The translations under genes were made by a program, and so were the position numbers. The notes under the pieces were generated by a model. The model saw nothing but the letters and a program-made list of their open reading frames with translations, was not told where the DNA came from and did not search any database. From Saccoglossus kowalevskii (Eukaryota > Hemichordata > Enteropneusta > Harrimaniidae), in contig NW_003128864.1 of assembly GCF_000003605.2 (NCBI RefSeq), positions 633,997 to 680,415 of the forward strand: a DNA stretch of 46,419 bases. Direction: 5' to 3'. This document shows, in pieces, positions 14,567 to 27,071 of the stretch (the stretch's first letter is position 1; the number at the start of each line of letters is the position of its first letter).

Positions 14567-14588
14567 CAACAACAACAACAACAACAAA
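14567..14588. repeat. CAA microsatellite
   Basis: About seven CAA units in intronic DNA. Confidence 0.9.
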
Positions 14589-17500
14589 ACCATCACTGGT
14601 AACAATATAAAATTGCTCGCATAATCAAGAAACGTCTTCACACACGCAAGTAAACCTATACTGGTGAACCTTGCCAATACACATCATTTTGAGAAGTAAA
14701 CCAATACAATAGACTGTTCAAATTCAATAGCAAAGGTGTCAAATCCATTATATTCAATTCACGCTTTCATGCTGCTTCTTATCCAGGGTAAAAGACAGCT
14801 GTATTTCGATAATAAATGCTCAATTGTTGCCTTTTCAGCAAAACTGGAATTGGCAAAGAAAGAAAACAGTATTGTGGATGAACAATATACCACGTTGTAG
14901 CACAATACAGGTGTTATTTACACTGAAGATGGTGAACTGAACATAAAATATATCCAAACTGGCAGTTTGTACATGCAAGTGACAGCAGGCGCCATGCGAG
15001 TCAGCACATTGTACAGTTATTTGGAACTATGGATAAAGTATGCGGCCAGCAGTCAGTCAGAGAAGAGACACAATGTCTCAGATTTGATAACAAACTATCA
15101 ATAGGATTCTATCAACTAGGAATGCAGACTTTTGGCACCACCACTTTTAGACTTACTAGGCATATAGCAGTACATATGACAGGAGCAGATTCAATGACAT
15201 TACTGCCATTACTGTCAAAATTCCTGCTTCAAGCCATGTTAGATGCTTAAATATTCAAAAGAATGAATTTAATAAAGAACAGAACATTTTATTGCATGTA
15301 TCTAATATATACATTGTTGTAGCATGCACATTATAATCCAATTTTCAAAACAGTATACTGATTTGTTGACTTTTTTCAGATAGTGATCACTTATTTTTTT
15401 GTTGTAAATTGTAAATAACTTCAGGTATTTCAACAAGCATGTTTTCGTCTCAAGTACTGCACCTCCATCTCAACCAAACTGTGAATTCTTGGCCACCTAA
15501 TACGCACCTCACAAACATAGTTGCAACACAAACAGGAGAGAAAAGCCATAATAAAGCCGCAGTGAACCGTTTTTTTGGTCATCAAAAATATTAAAAAATC
15601 CTGTTCTACTTATAAATATGTACTAAGCTAATCTAAATAGCTGTGGAATGTGCAACAGGAAGTAAACAGACAAGGTTACCGACATGCGAGAGCACGCTAA
15701 TAAAAGAATATATTGACTCCACACTCACACAGGTATTTCTCTCAATTGGTTGTGACTTTTAATTCCACAATCACTAAAGCAAAAATGATAAGGCAACAAC
15801 ACCACCCCCACCACCACCCTGACACGCACACCCCTGTACCCACCTACCCACCACCCATACTCATACTCTCACCCCCTTCTCAATCAATCAGTCTATAAGA
15901 TCTCTAGATCTGTTAAATCATGGAATCCATAATTATTCTAATATTTGACATGCTCTTAGTGGCAGGACGTATGAAGTTTACCACTTCCGAGATGACTGCA
16001 AAGGTGAGCCCAGGCACTGAACTTCTGGTCAACTCTGATGCGATTACCTCATTGACCTCACACAAATTATGTACCTCACAAGGGTGCACATGTTAAAGGA
16101 GATTAAGTTAGAAGCTTACTCATGAATGCAAATACCCAGAATTTATTTTTTTACAATAAATTGAACTTCCAGGCATTATAAGGATATTGACTTAAAAAAA
16201 GTTGAGGGGTCACCAGCTTAATTTTCGAGAAAATTGTGGTTTTGATTTAGTGGATAGTGGTTATTTTGACAGTATTAACACTTTTACCATAGGTTCCTAT
16301 GACAGATATTATGCAATATCTCAAAATGTAGCCTGGTGACATAGACTGAAAAAAAATATATTGTTAATGATGGAGTACTCATTGTTGTCCTAAATTATTT
16401 CCACAAATCTGGGTTTTAAAAAATGTCAAAAAACACAGTTTAGAATGAGTTTCTTAAAATATTTCACTGTGACAAATAAAAGAATGCCATAGGACAATAG
16501 CTTTATGATTTTACATAATAGACCAATAAACACTCATGCGATTCACTTTCTCAAAAAATACGAGTATGCTTTTACCTTAAACAATTTAGCATACATAAAG
16601 TGTTTTTAGAATGCTGAAAAACAGACTGTATGTTTTTACAAATAATATTGAAAACTAAGAGGTAGGCTTCAAAGTAGGATCGATTCAGAGATGACAAACT
16701 TAACAAATTAATATAAAATTAACTAAAACAATATTTAAGATTTATAAAAAGTCTGAAGTGTCCCAATTGATGAAGTTATGTCTAACATAAGAACGTAAGA
16801 TACATGCAAGGCTACCCATCAGGGAGTACAGCCAATTTCCCACATTGCAATTCACATCCATCAGGATGTCAATAATATAAATGACCAACTGTTGATTCAA
16901 ATCCAATCAATGACTCATATCAAAACTGATTTAGGAATTTCATGAAACTTTGCCAAGTTGAAAGTTCAAAGAAAAAAAAATTATACAGTTTACATGTTTA
17001 ATGTATTTTGATCTGCGCAATTCAATACGGGTATCACAAAGTCACTGTTTCCATAGAAACCAGCCTGTGTTATTCAATGATTAACTTTTCACTCAGTGAA
17101 ATTTCAGGAATTTGAAGTGCTTAATTAAGGGCCACCATAGAATCACCACTGTATTGAATTGCGATGATGCAATGTTATGTTTCTATGTACCGTATATAGA
17201 TTTCTGCTCAAAGTAATCTCTAACATGACCTTATATTGTTTTTGGTGAGAAACATACATTGAAAATCTATAATAATATTTTGATATTAAAAATCATGAAA
17301 TTCAGTATTTTGAGAATAAAAACCCAAATAAAATTTATTTTAGGCATGACATTGTGCTGGTGTCTATGAACAGATTTGACAGACTAGACAATATTATTCC
17401 AGCCCACCAGCTTTAATACACAATTCTAAATCAATGTTAAATGTACAATTTTGACATTTTCGAAAAATAGAGGAGTGTGCGAAGGAAACAACTCATTTTG

Positions 17501-19328
17501 GGTTGTATCAGAATTTCAAAAACCAACCAAACACAGTTTTTAGTTGTAATGACTATGGCGCTTTAAACTGAATTGTCAGTGAATTTTTTGTTTTTTATAT
17601 AAAATATTTTTAATGTTTTATACAGTTGAAAGTAAATTGACCATTAATGGTGCACTGCAGTAACTGCAAAGACTCATGGGTAATGGGAGATAACAGCTTT
17701 TATAGCCAGGGAAAGCATATTTTTTGGTGTTCCATAGTAATACATATTGATGTATACATATTTCCATGAAAAACATTCACACCTTCATGAAATTCACTGT
17801 ACAGAACTAATTGACAAAATATTGTGTACCTCATCCATCCTGAGAAGAGATCCTGCTCATCAAACATAGACTAATACAGTAATAAACTTGTTAACCAACA
17901 ATGCCAAAATCAGTAAGCAAATCTACAGAAAGTGGTTACACTGATTCAGCATATAGCAGGAAGACGATTTAGGCAGATTTACACACTGGGAGTAGCACTA
18001 GACTCCAATGTCATAACTGCTCCACCTGACACCAAGTTCAACATTAAAAACATGGAGACATATTTCACATGTAAACTCAGTCAACACCTTTCAGCATATT
18101 CTATGTCTCCCTTGATAAATAGCCTTTTCAAGACTGGAATGCGACGGTCATTTACAATACATAACGGACAATGGATAACTCTAATGCTAGTGACAAATTT
18201 CAGCACTTAAACCAATTTGATTCTGGTATGCACAACACTTAAATTGGGTTCAAATAAAATTTGTCCCTAAGGTATAAAAGGTCAGAATACAAACTATACT
18301 TCAACTGAACGCTAAAAACAGCCTATCAAAAATAAACTGTTGCCTAGAAAAAGGTTTGAAATTTTTTTTATATAGCTAGGAAATTAATTAATTTTGATAC
18401 TTTTGAAGTAAAATGAAACTAACAACACTAGAAAGCATAAATACAATATATGCATCACGGCAAAATAAAACTTTACAGCCTCACTAAATATGTTGTGTGT
18501 GTGGATTTACCAGGAATATTTCTCAGAACAACGTGACCCCTATATAAGCATGCCTGCGATGCAGACTGTTTAACAACTTCGCACAGACCGACTCACGAAC
18601 AGACCAACCCTGATCCATTGTCCTAGCTATTTTTAGATCCAACTTTCACCTGCACTGAAACAATGCGATTTTAACATTCCTTATATACCACTAATCTATT
18701 TACTGGGGCACTCAAGTGTCACTGTTGTTTTCTTTACATGAACACAGCCCACGCATAGTTTCTAAGTTTAATTTTTCCCCTATACTCACACAAAGGTATG
18801 ACATAACAGCAAACAAGCATCATGTGTTATAGCATGGATGAGGGAGTAGCCGGGAATTATCTGACAATCCTTCCACACATCACTGATTTTGTTGAAACAC
18901 ATGACAGCACGCAAACAAAAGCAGAGGGCGAAAACAGGACAGAGCTCAGCACATACACAGGGCAAATGACCTTGCATTCAACAGAGCAGTCTGGTGTTGA
19001 ATGCTGGGATACAAGTTTCAGAACTGCAACTGTATTAGCCAATGAATCACATATGTTCGAGTATAACTAGAATGATATACAAGTGTAAACATCTTTTAAA
19101 CTTTGTTAATCCTCCACACTTTAATTTGAACACCAAATTTGAATACTACATCTGATTTGGTTTTAATAACAACCTGTCAAACCTCCATCTTGAGCGTGAG
19201 AACTATAAAGAGCAAAGGTGGGCTATACCTACAACCTTCCAAGACCGGACACACAAACACGATCCATGTGTGTATCCATAGAAACTTACTTGTAATAAAT
19301 AAAAATAGAAAATTGTGAAGACACTCAC

Positions 19329-19387
19329 CAATGCAGGCATGTACTCGAACCGAAAGCTGTGTCCGCAGAATCATCGTCGGCTTTCGA
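19329..19387 (-). CDS. FHOD: FHOD exon 3
   Basis: This exon is 59 bp. Its acceptor follows a pyrimidine-rich stretch (CTTCTGTTTTGGCAG), and it ends at a strong donor GTGAGT (19328-19323) in phase 1. It encodes RKPTMILRTQLSVRVHACI, the most conserved strip of the FHOD N-terminus. The next exon should open with AG to complete a glutamate codon (the E of EKL in vertebrates). I did not find it between 1 and 19322. Confidence 0.92.
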
Positions 19388-19994
19388 CTGCCAAAACAGA
19401 AGAACATGTCCGAGTCAGCTCAACAACAACAACCACAGTTTATAAAACAATTAATAATTATATACATGAATTATCCATAGCATATATCGTCAATGGACAT
19501 ATCAAATGACGAGCCTGCTATGAATATATATTAAAATATAAATGATTATATGAATGTCAATCATCAAAATCAATGCAATGGGTACTCACACTGTGTTGAA
19601 ACCTTCGAGCTCGTCCCGTTGTTCTTCAAGCGACGATTCGAGGTCCATATAGGTTCCATTGTGTGACAGTTGAAGGGTACAATCGTCGAGCTGTGGAAAT
19701 TATCAAAACACGAGAATCGAGTCATCAAAGTGAACGGACCAGAGTCGAAACACGAGTTTTGCATTAAAACAACACAACTCGCATACTATCATTCAATAAC
19801 CGGTGTCAACAACATCGACAATTACAAACCTGGTGTGGCGCACGCAGTAATTTGTGGACCTCCCCGATTTGGTCGATCAAAGGGACATATTCATTGAACA
19901 TAAACGTCGGCGGACGGGTAGGTTCGGGGAAATTCGTGCTAGTAAACGGATCAGTATCATCCAGGTACTGTACTCGACACGTAAGGTACGCCAT
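19329..19994 (-). CDS. FHOD: FHOD-family formin, 5' part of gene (exons 1-3)
   Basis: This is the N-terminal part of a formin of the FHOD1/FHOD3 family, which nucleates and bundles actin filaments in the cytoplasm and at sarcomeres or stress fibres. Three coding exons (19994-19830, 19690-19590, 19387-19329) join in frame into 108 codons plus one base. Seen: CRVQYLDDTDPF at residues 6-17, NFPEP at 21-25, LDDCTLQLSHNG at 56-67, EEQRDELEGF at 77-86 and ILRTQLSVRVHACI at 95-108. In the family this segment is the ubiquitin-fold GTPase-binding domain of about 115 residues, which precedes the FH3 armadillo repeats. The start ATG has A at -3 and G at +4 and matches the usual FHOD N-terminus; an in-frame upstream Met at 20069 would add 25 unconserved residues. 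FH3, FH1, FH2 and the autoregulatory tail are not seen here and should lie below position 1. The match is closer to FHOD3 than to FHOD1, but an invertebrate single-copy FHOD is likely. Confidence 0.93.
19590..19690 (-). CDS. FHOD: FHOD exon 2
   Basis: This exon is 101 bp, opened by the acceptor TTTCCACAG and closed by a strong donor GTGAGT (19589-19584). It encodes LDDCTLQLSHNG followed by an acidic helix, SSLEEQRDELEGF, then NT plus two bases of a split codon. Intron 2 is 202 bp. Confidence 0.92.
19830..19994 (-). CDS. FHOD: FHOD exon 1 (coding part)
   Basis: This exon holds 55 codons from the ATG (19994-19992) to a CAG glutamine. It ends in phase 0 at a donor reading GTTTGT (bases 19829-19824), a slightly weak but acceptable site. 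The exon carries the DDTDPF and NFPEP signatures and ends HKLLRAPHQ, where vertebrate FHOD3 has a near-identical run. Intron 1 is only 139 bp. Confidence 0.92.
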
Positions 19995-21511
19995 TTTGAC
20001 TCCCTTCTGGTGAGCTGGTCGCACCATCACAGGTATAGTAGCTTTGTACACCTCCGCCCTAATTAGCATACATACTTTGCATCTTTTCGGCGTTGCGAGG
20101 TTTAATCAGCAAGGATCGAAAGAACAAACACACCAAACAAAAGTTAGAAATCTATGATTCACGCGTGGTGGGTATTTTTGAGCTGTGGCAACTCAGAGAT
20201 TTCACAATCATTGTTGTTTTGCGGCTGTGCGTATGAATAATAATGATGCTGCGCAGTAATAAGGCAAGTTAGAACTTTGAGCTTATGAGACCTGTCAGAT
20301 TCTGAAAAAAACGGGAGTCGTTGCGCTTTTATTTTTATTTTGTATTGTTTTGTTTTTGTTTTGTTTTTGTGGCAGCGGGTATTCGATAGAGCGACCAACA
20401 TGCTATAAGAACGATGTTTATTCGACACTTCCGGAAGACAACTTGTTCAAAGTATCGTGCAGTACATGACAATAGCGATGTTCTGAAGAATTATGAAAGC
20501 CGATATTGATTTTGTTTATTTTCGCGTTTTGAAAGGAAAACCACACTATGCAATCTAGTAATACTATGCAAAAATTCTTTTTCGATAAATCACAATGCCA
20601 AGTTTTGTTTTTATTTCAATTCAACGCAAAATGAGTCATATGATGTAGTTGAAGACGCGTGGTTGTTCCCTGGATACACACAGTATACGAATATCACGTT
20701 AGTTAGTATACGCTGTTGATGGACGATTGAGGCGTAGTTCCGGGGCGAAACATTAGTTTTGCGAAGTGGGCGAGAGTTGGTAGGCAGTGACCAAATGAAC
20801 CTATCACCCACTCGGGCCGTCACGCAATGCTTACCCTACCTATGTACTTCGAGCATAAACCACAAAATAAATTTTCTAGCCAAAAAACACATTATCAAAG
20901 CAACAGTCTTATATTTCTTGGTGTAAAATTCAGTTTGGCGCCTAGATGTTCGTGCCGTATCTATAACACTGTTCCTTTTACAATAGAAAAGAGCTAATAC
21001 GACGGCGCTTCACAGCCAGAACGATTTTATTGGTATTATTGTTTAAAATTGTCGACCACAAATGAATAGACACTTAGTTACTAGTATATAAATTGAGAGA
21101 ATTGAGTGTGCAAATGAAATCCGCACCGTAGTTTTGCCAATACACGGTTCAATACGTTTATAGCATGCTATTCGTGTGCGAGTTTACGAGACTATTTTTC
21201 ACTGAATGAAGGTCGGTGAATGTTATTTTATTATGCGTACCATTCACACACTCCAACACACTTGAATCGCCGTTAAATATTAATAGATTGAAGTACAGTC
21301 AATACATGGAGCTATGGCCAGTCTATATGTGTACCAAGTGTGTGTATCTCTACTCTCGTCAGGCCAAGTTTTAATGGGTTTCAGAAATTAGCTTTCTTGG
21401 AATAAAAAAAAATGATTTGGGTTGGAATTGCATATTATAGTTGTGACTCTCGCCGCTGTGATTAAACTTATAGCTTACGAACAAATAATAAGTTTAGTAG
21501 ACGGACGTATA

Positions 21512-21519
21512 TGACGTCA
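21512..21519. promoter_or_regulatory. CRE-like palindrome TGACGTCA
   Basis: Full 8-bp consensus for CREB/ATF factors, about 1.5 kb upstream of the FHOD start in the direction of that gene. Another full copy stands at 36325-36332. Confidence 0.25.
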
Positions 21520-21969
21520 TCGATCAATTCGTATCGACTGCTAAGTATCTGATGCAAAACGCATATATTACGGATAACAAAAACACCCGCAATCGGGTTT
21601 CAATCACTTATCTTTACAATATGCTGCCAATGTGATACGTTACAAGACCGGATGGCTCCTCTACGCGTACAGTTGGAGCCGGTCTACATAGCTTGAAATG
21701 AATTGACGTACATGGCGTCTTGTATACGGCAGATCTAAAGCGATAAACGTCGCGGTCAAAATTGGACTAAGTTTAGTCGCGCACGGGGCATAAACTTGAC
21801 GCTACTTCAATCAATTCATGACATACCTTGAATAATTCAAAATTGTTCATTTTCCGTTCTAAGACGGCGAAGATGCGTTACTTGCACTTACGGTTGAACA
21901 ATAATCAAGAGAGTAATACAAGAAGACCATCATATTCCGCCATCTTTATTATGATTGTTCGTATTGGTG

Positions 21970-22013
21970 GGAGGAGGTGCATGGTATTATTGAAAGTGGG
22001 TATAGTCGGCTTA
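21970..22013 (+). repeat. Left flank copy at the assembly gap
   Basis: 44 bp starting GGAGGAGGTGCATGG and ending GTCGGCTTA, identical to 22064-22107. The duplication is probably an artefact of scaffolding rather than a biological repeat. Confidence 0.9.
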
Positions 22014-22063
22014 NNNNNNNNNNNNNNNNNNNNNNNNNNNNNNNNNNNNNNNNNNNNNNNNNN
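22014..22063. other. Assembly gap of 50 N
   Basis: Exactly 50 unknown bases. The 44 bases to its left (21970-22013) and right (22064-22107) are identical and run right up to the N block on both sides. The pattern suits two contig ends that overlap but were not merged, so the true sequence probably has a single copy and no gap. Confidence 0.95.
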
Positions 22064-22107
22064 GGAGGAGGTGCATGGTATTATTGAAAGTGGGTATAGT
22101 CGGCTTA
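22064..22107 (+). repeat. Right flank copy at the assembly gap
   Basis: Second copy of the 44-bp segment at 21970-22013, starting at the first base after the N run. Confidence 0.9.
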
Positions 22108-22869
22108 TAGCAATGTAATTCAGAACTGAGAATAGGTAAATGGTCAATGAACTTGCGGCGTCCCAATGATGTTTTGACTATTTCAGTCTTAGAGTACTTC
22201 AATGGTGCTTCTTGCGATGGGTTGTAGCAATTTCTTGCTAAAGGAGAGAGTAGGTGAACAATACCATGATTGTGGGATCATTTTGGAGTTTTTAAAAGAG
22301 ATTTCAGTATTGTTAGTATGAGGTGTGAATATATAACAAGTAAAAAGGAGGAGGGGATCTAGGCTTACGTGGATAAGAGAGATATCAAAGACAGAGCTTT
22401 TTTGCACCACTTTTAAATTTAAATATTGATGAATTACAAATACATGTACTTAGTCAAGACAAATAACTATTGAAAAGACGTGGTAAACTATGAACTGAGT
22501 TTAATGCAAATGTTACTATTCTTCCAAGTTCATGAAACGGTCGTGCGTCGAGTCTTTTTATTCGTTTAGATGTATGAAGGCTAAAGCAAGGCCGACAGTC
22601 AAAATGCGCATTTACGTACTTCATAGAATCGAAATACCTGCGCCTGTCAACAATTTTCCATAAGACAGATGCGCATTGCAGTTTAGTTCTTACACTAGAG
22701 ACTAATATCGCCGATAACACGGTTGTATGCAACCTTTTACCATGTCATTTTAACATGCCAAGCAGCCTTCTGATTTGTGATACAATATTGTACAAGTCAG
22801 CACCCAGATCGTATGTTAATCCTCAGACTAGTAGGTTAATCAGATCGTGTGCCGATGACTTCATTAAAA

Positions 22870-23140
22870 GACAAGATGAATGGTCTATCTGCAATAATGC
22901 TCCATGATATGTATGCATCTTAATGAGTTAACATGACCATATAGATGGTTATTGAATATGTTGATCAAATAGTGAGCGTAATGTCTTCAATAAAGCAATG
23001 GTTTAATGTCTATATTTGCAATAGTTCTTCAGATATGATGTTTATGCATTTTAATGAGGCCACGTGACAGTCTTCACTATAACATTGTGCAAATATTGTT
23101 ATCTTCAATAGTGTTGCTGATATGACTCCGTGCGAATTGA
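22870..23140 (+). repeat. Degenerate repeat, period about 127 bp
   Basis: TGCAATAATGC (22890) and TGCAATAGTTC (23017) start two similar segments that continue into ATGATAT.TATGCAT.TTAATGAG. A third, shorter trace, TTCAATAGTGTTGCTGATATGA, begins at about 23104. The similarity is visible but diluted. Confidence 0.4.
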
Positions 23141-26100
23141 TGTTGGTAAGTACTAACCCCCCACCACCACTACCACCACCGGCCACGTGCTAGGATAATA
23201 AGGGGGAAGTTTCAAGGGTTCACGCACAGTCTTATTTTGCCTTAGTGTTCCCATGGCTGTGGGCAACCGAAGCAGCCTGACGTTTGAATGGGAACATTGT
23301 ACCTATATTCACTTTACTACCATTGTACAGGTATTATTAATTCAAAATTGTCACTTCAAAACATATCAAGCATGGCATTTAATAGTAGACGCAAGCTACG
23401 GATCTAAAATTGTCTTTGTGAACACCGCCCCCTGTAGTCGATACTTGGGAATCTGGTTTTATTGTAGGCGATACAACATGATCTACGATTGCAGCTATTA
23501 CAATGTCATTATTTCATTTTCCCGACATTGGTGGTCTTCATCGTATTAGTTTCTAGTTAAACATCACAACTACTCACAATATTGTGTCACGGGTCAGACG
23601 AAATGGCTAACAAATTTGGACAAACAAAAGCACGGAAGTGTGTCCACTTAGCTAGACCACCCCCGACGCGTGCTTGCCTGTGCGGGGCATTCCCTCAACG
23701 CATTACATCGTAGATATTGACAATATATATCTATAGACCAGGGTGATGTAAGATCATTGGTATAATTTGGCAATTACGAAAAAATCCAACCCATATGTCA
23801 GTATTAACCATTGTATAGAATAAGAATATATTCATTCATGAACTTCAATTTGATATATACACATCGCATGCAAACAATAGCATAACATCCAGGGCTCAAT
23901 CATATATATGCTAAAGAAAACATTTCATAACAATGTCTTAAAGTTTTTTTGTTTTGTTTGTCAAAATATAGAGTGGGCGAAAGACGACATGGTACATTTC
24001 CTGTTCAGGCTATGCGTTTGCACTCTTTTCACAGCAACTCAATATCTAAAACTAACCCCAAGCGACCAATTAGTGGAATATGGTTACTAAGGATAGACTT
24101 CTTATTTGGTTTTTAAAAAATGAGAATAAACTGGTTTAATGTTACGATGTTTCGTGCTGTCGGGGTATCAGACTGCAGGAGTTTGCAGGAGGAAAAAGAA
24201 CGGTGACAAGGCCATGCGTGTCTGCCTTACAGTGCCATGGCGAAGATTCTAAAATTAAATGATAACCGTGTTCACAATAGCCTACCGCCGCATGCGATTG
24301 AAGCCACCGCGACTTTAAGGTCTATTTTAAAACGAAACCTAACGCCGTGTGGTCGGGATGTGATTTACTTTTCGGGGAACGTTTTTTTTTAGAATTCTAT
24401 GAAGCTCAGACTAATGAAAGCAACTGTGGTTTTATTATCTATTTGACACTTGTGGGTAGGTAATTATTGATAAATAACTCGAAATTAGGTGTATACATGC
24501 GTAAAATATTTCCGGCTGTATGCATGCCCCAAATATATATTGAGGGCAATGGTGATTTCAAGTTCGTTTCCGGGCTGTAATATTTATGACCATCCTTATA
24601 ATAAAGTTTGTTAAGACATTATTTTATGATTTTCAAACTTTAAACTTTTAAATTTTTGCAGAAAATGGTCCATCAAAAACTTCATCATTCATGTTTGTTT
24701 TCCCCGGGGGATTTAACAGAATCGTGCATAATTACAAACGTAAGAGGCTAACATGAGCTATGCAGTGTAATATTTCCCCCATATGTTTTACATTGAATAC
24801 GTAGCAGTGGCGGCGGCATCGGGGGCAGAGGGGCGGTCGCCCACCCGAAAAAAATGTTGGGGTGCCCCATCCCCCACCCCACCACACCCAATCAAGCTGA
24901 AACCCTTTGTGTCAGCAAAATTTGCATCTCAAAATGCAGGAAATAGCGTTTCAGAGGGTCTAGATTTCAGATCTCACCCCTTGGTGCCGCCGCCTCAGCT
25001 AATTACGTTAATAAATTACCCCTGAATAGGAATACTAAATAATATTAAAAGTAATCGTTATTGATATCGCATCTATATAAAGGATTATATTGTTGTCAGT
25101 ACAAACAAGTTGATATGTGTCCGCTTAAACTTCAAAGTGAGGATTCATTTCGAGGCCTTTAACCGTCGTGATTGCCCGGGCCGGAATAGCGGTGCTAACA
25201 CAAAACCCCTTGAACATTGTCAAGATGGAGCTAAACAGTTTTTTTTTTTAGCTCAATGGTCGAAGATACAAGCACGTGCAGTCGACGACAGTGCTCGGCT
25301 GGATGTATCACAGCTGTACTGGAATGCGTTAAAGTTATTCGCTTTACATCACTGAGATGACAGAGTGATAAGTCACACAAATGTAAAATAGAAAAATACG
25401 TGACGTTGGAGATGATGATACGGGACCCGTCGCTACAGCTGCCGGTGATCATGATCCCCTGGCGTCGTCTTAAACTTTAGCGAATTGTACAATCTCCCAC
25501 CACATATCCGCAATTAAACCAAAATAAACAATCAAATCAGACTCACTATTCTATGATCTATATGATTTTTTTGACAAGCTTTCCACATAAAGCAACCATG
25601 AGGAATTTTTTTATCGGCGCCAGGCGCGAATAATGATCGCGTACGTGTATAAATAGTCAAATAGGGCATAATTAAGCCGAATAGCGATCTGTTGTTCCAA
25701 CCAAAAGACCCGGGGTTAACAACCAATCATGAAATATTTGATGAAATACTAGTATATGGTCGTTTCCTTCTAATTCCATCGTAACTAAATGGCTGAAAAA
25801 AAGAAAAACATTTCAGCAGTCATCGCCTAGTGGTATTCAACACCAGTATCGGTAAACATGTGTTATGTCAGCTTCTCCCTGAACACACCCACATTGAGAA
25901 ATAACGATTGACATTTAGAAACTCGTGTGAAAAGTTGGATTTAGAGAAATAATGAGTACAAAAGATGTGCCATTCCGTGTTTCGACTCTCTGAAAGCGGA
26001 CATGGTTTGCTGGTAACACCAGGCACATTCCTGTCAATCTGCTCTCGGAGTGTCCATGAACAGTGTCCAAAATCATTTCGCTAAGAAGGTATGCCAGGCG

Positions 26101-27071
26101 AAGAATGCCCCAGTATTTGTACAGCGCCCTCACCGGTGAGACGGTCAATTAAATACTTGAATATAGCTTATAATTATTCAGTATTTATGTGTATTGCTAA
26201 TATTTTAATATTATTATATACATTACTAATAACAGTGTATGATACATAACGGCCACATATCGTTTTCATTTTGATTATGATAGGGTATGATTTACATAGG
26301 CTTACACCTGTTATGCAAATGACTACTAAAATAAAACGCTCTTTTTTCTTCTCGATTACAGTGCAATTACGATAATGGGACGTCATGTCGAGCAGCAAAG
26401 TGCACCAAGACTTATTTTTCAGTTGTTTATATAACTTTATCAATTATTCTTTCAGGAAATCATTGACGAATGAGACACAGTGTCTTTCGTTTGGTGTCGC
26501 AATTCTTGGAAACATTGGACGTTCAACTAAAAGTTTTCTTCTCAATAAACAGCTGACCAGCCTTATTGCATATCCTAATCAAACTGCCGGTGTGAAATTA
26601 GTGTCCTCCATGTCCACGATCACTTTTAGTGTAAGCATGCCCAGTCATCGATGTATCCAGCACAACACTCGTGATGGTAATGTCTATGAACGACCCGCGT
26701 AAGAAATATTTATTGAGCACCCCAGCACTACACTCACCCGTGTACTCCCTGGGAATGCCACGTGCAATCGCTGTTTATTGACGCATTCCCATGCACATTC
26801 TCGTTCAAGTAGTTAAAAGGTCAACGTCGAGCCTGATTAAAACGCATGTTTGATTTCACATTGCGATATATATATACAACTACCGCCAGCTGTTCAATCT
26901 CAAATGCCTCGCCACATCTCAATTCGAGAGGTATTATCTCATTTGACTGGCGTAGTGCCTAATGCCCATTCCATTTGTAATTAGGAAACCAGTAAAACTG
27001 AACTGGTGGTTGAATTTCGGGTGGTTAGTCTAAATGCTATTCACCAAATACACTATGTCGATATCGATATT

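Larger units (their letters stand above)
1..19328 (-). other. Probable FHOD intron 3 (start of a very long intron)
   Basis: About 19.3 kb of AT-rich DNA downstream of the exon 3 donor in the direction of FHOD transcription. I looked on the minus strand for the expected next FHOD segment (EKLYNSSG, LRRALFSLKQIFQ and the FH3 repeats) and saw none. Contents: the pentanucleotide tract at 724-855, inverted-repeat elements at 1768-1942 and 13736-13866, a purine-rich patch at 10020-10066, G-runs at 12610-12655, a 14-bp hairpin at 13540-13589, poly(T) at 14293-14308 and a CAA tract at 14567-14588. Open frames in this stretch look random and have no recognisable domain. A short, divergent exon could still be missed by eye. 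Confidence 0.6.
19995..27071. other. Intergenic DNA upstream of FHOD
   Basis: No recognisable gene. The first 1.8 kb (to about 21800) is richer in CpG than the intron below it and should hold the FHOD promoter and 5' UTR, which I cannot delimit. Further on lie the 50-N gap, the degenerate repeat at 22870-23140 and a C-rich repeat-like patch at about 24800-24995. Confidence 0.5.

Noticed and set aside
21828-22202. Open frames crossing the N run near 22014-22063
   Set aside because: They are held open only by unknown bases and the artefactual duplicate flanks.
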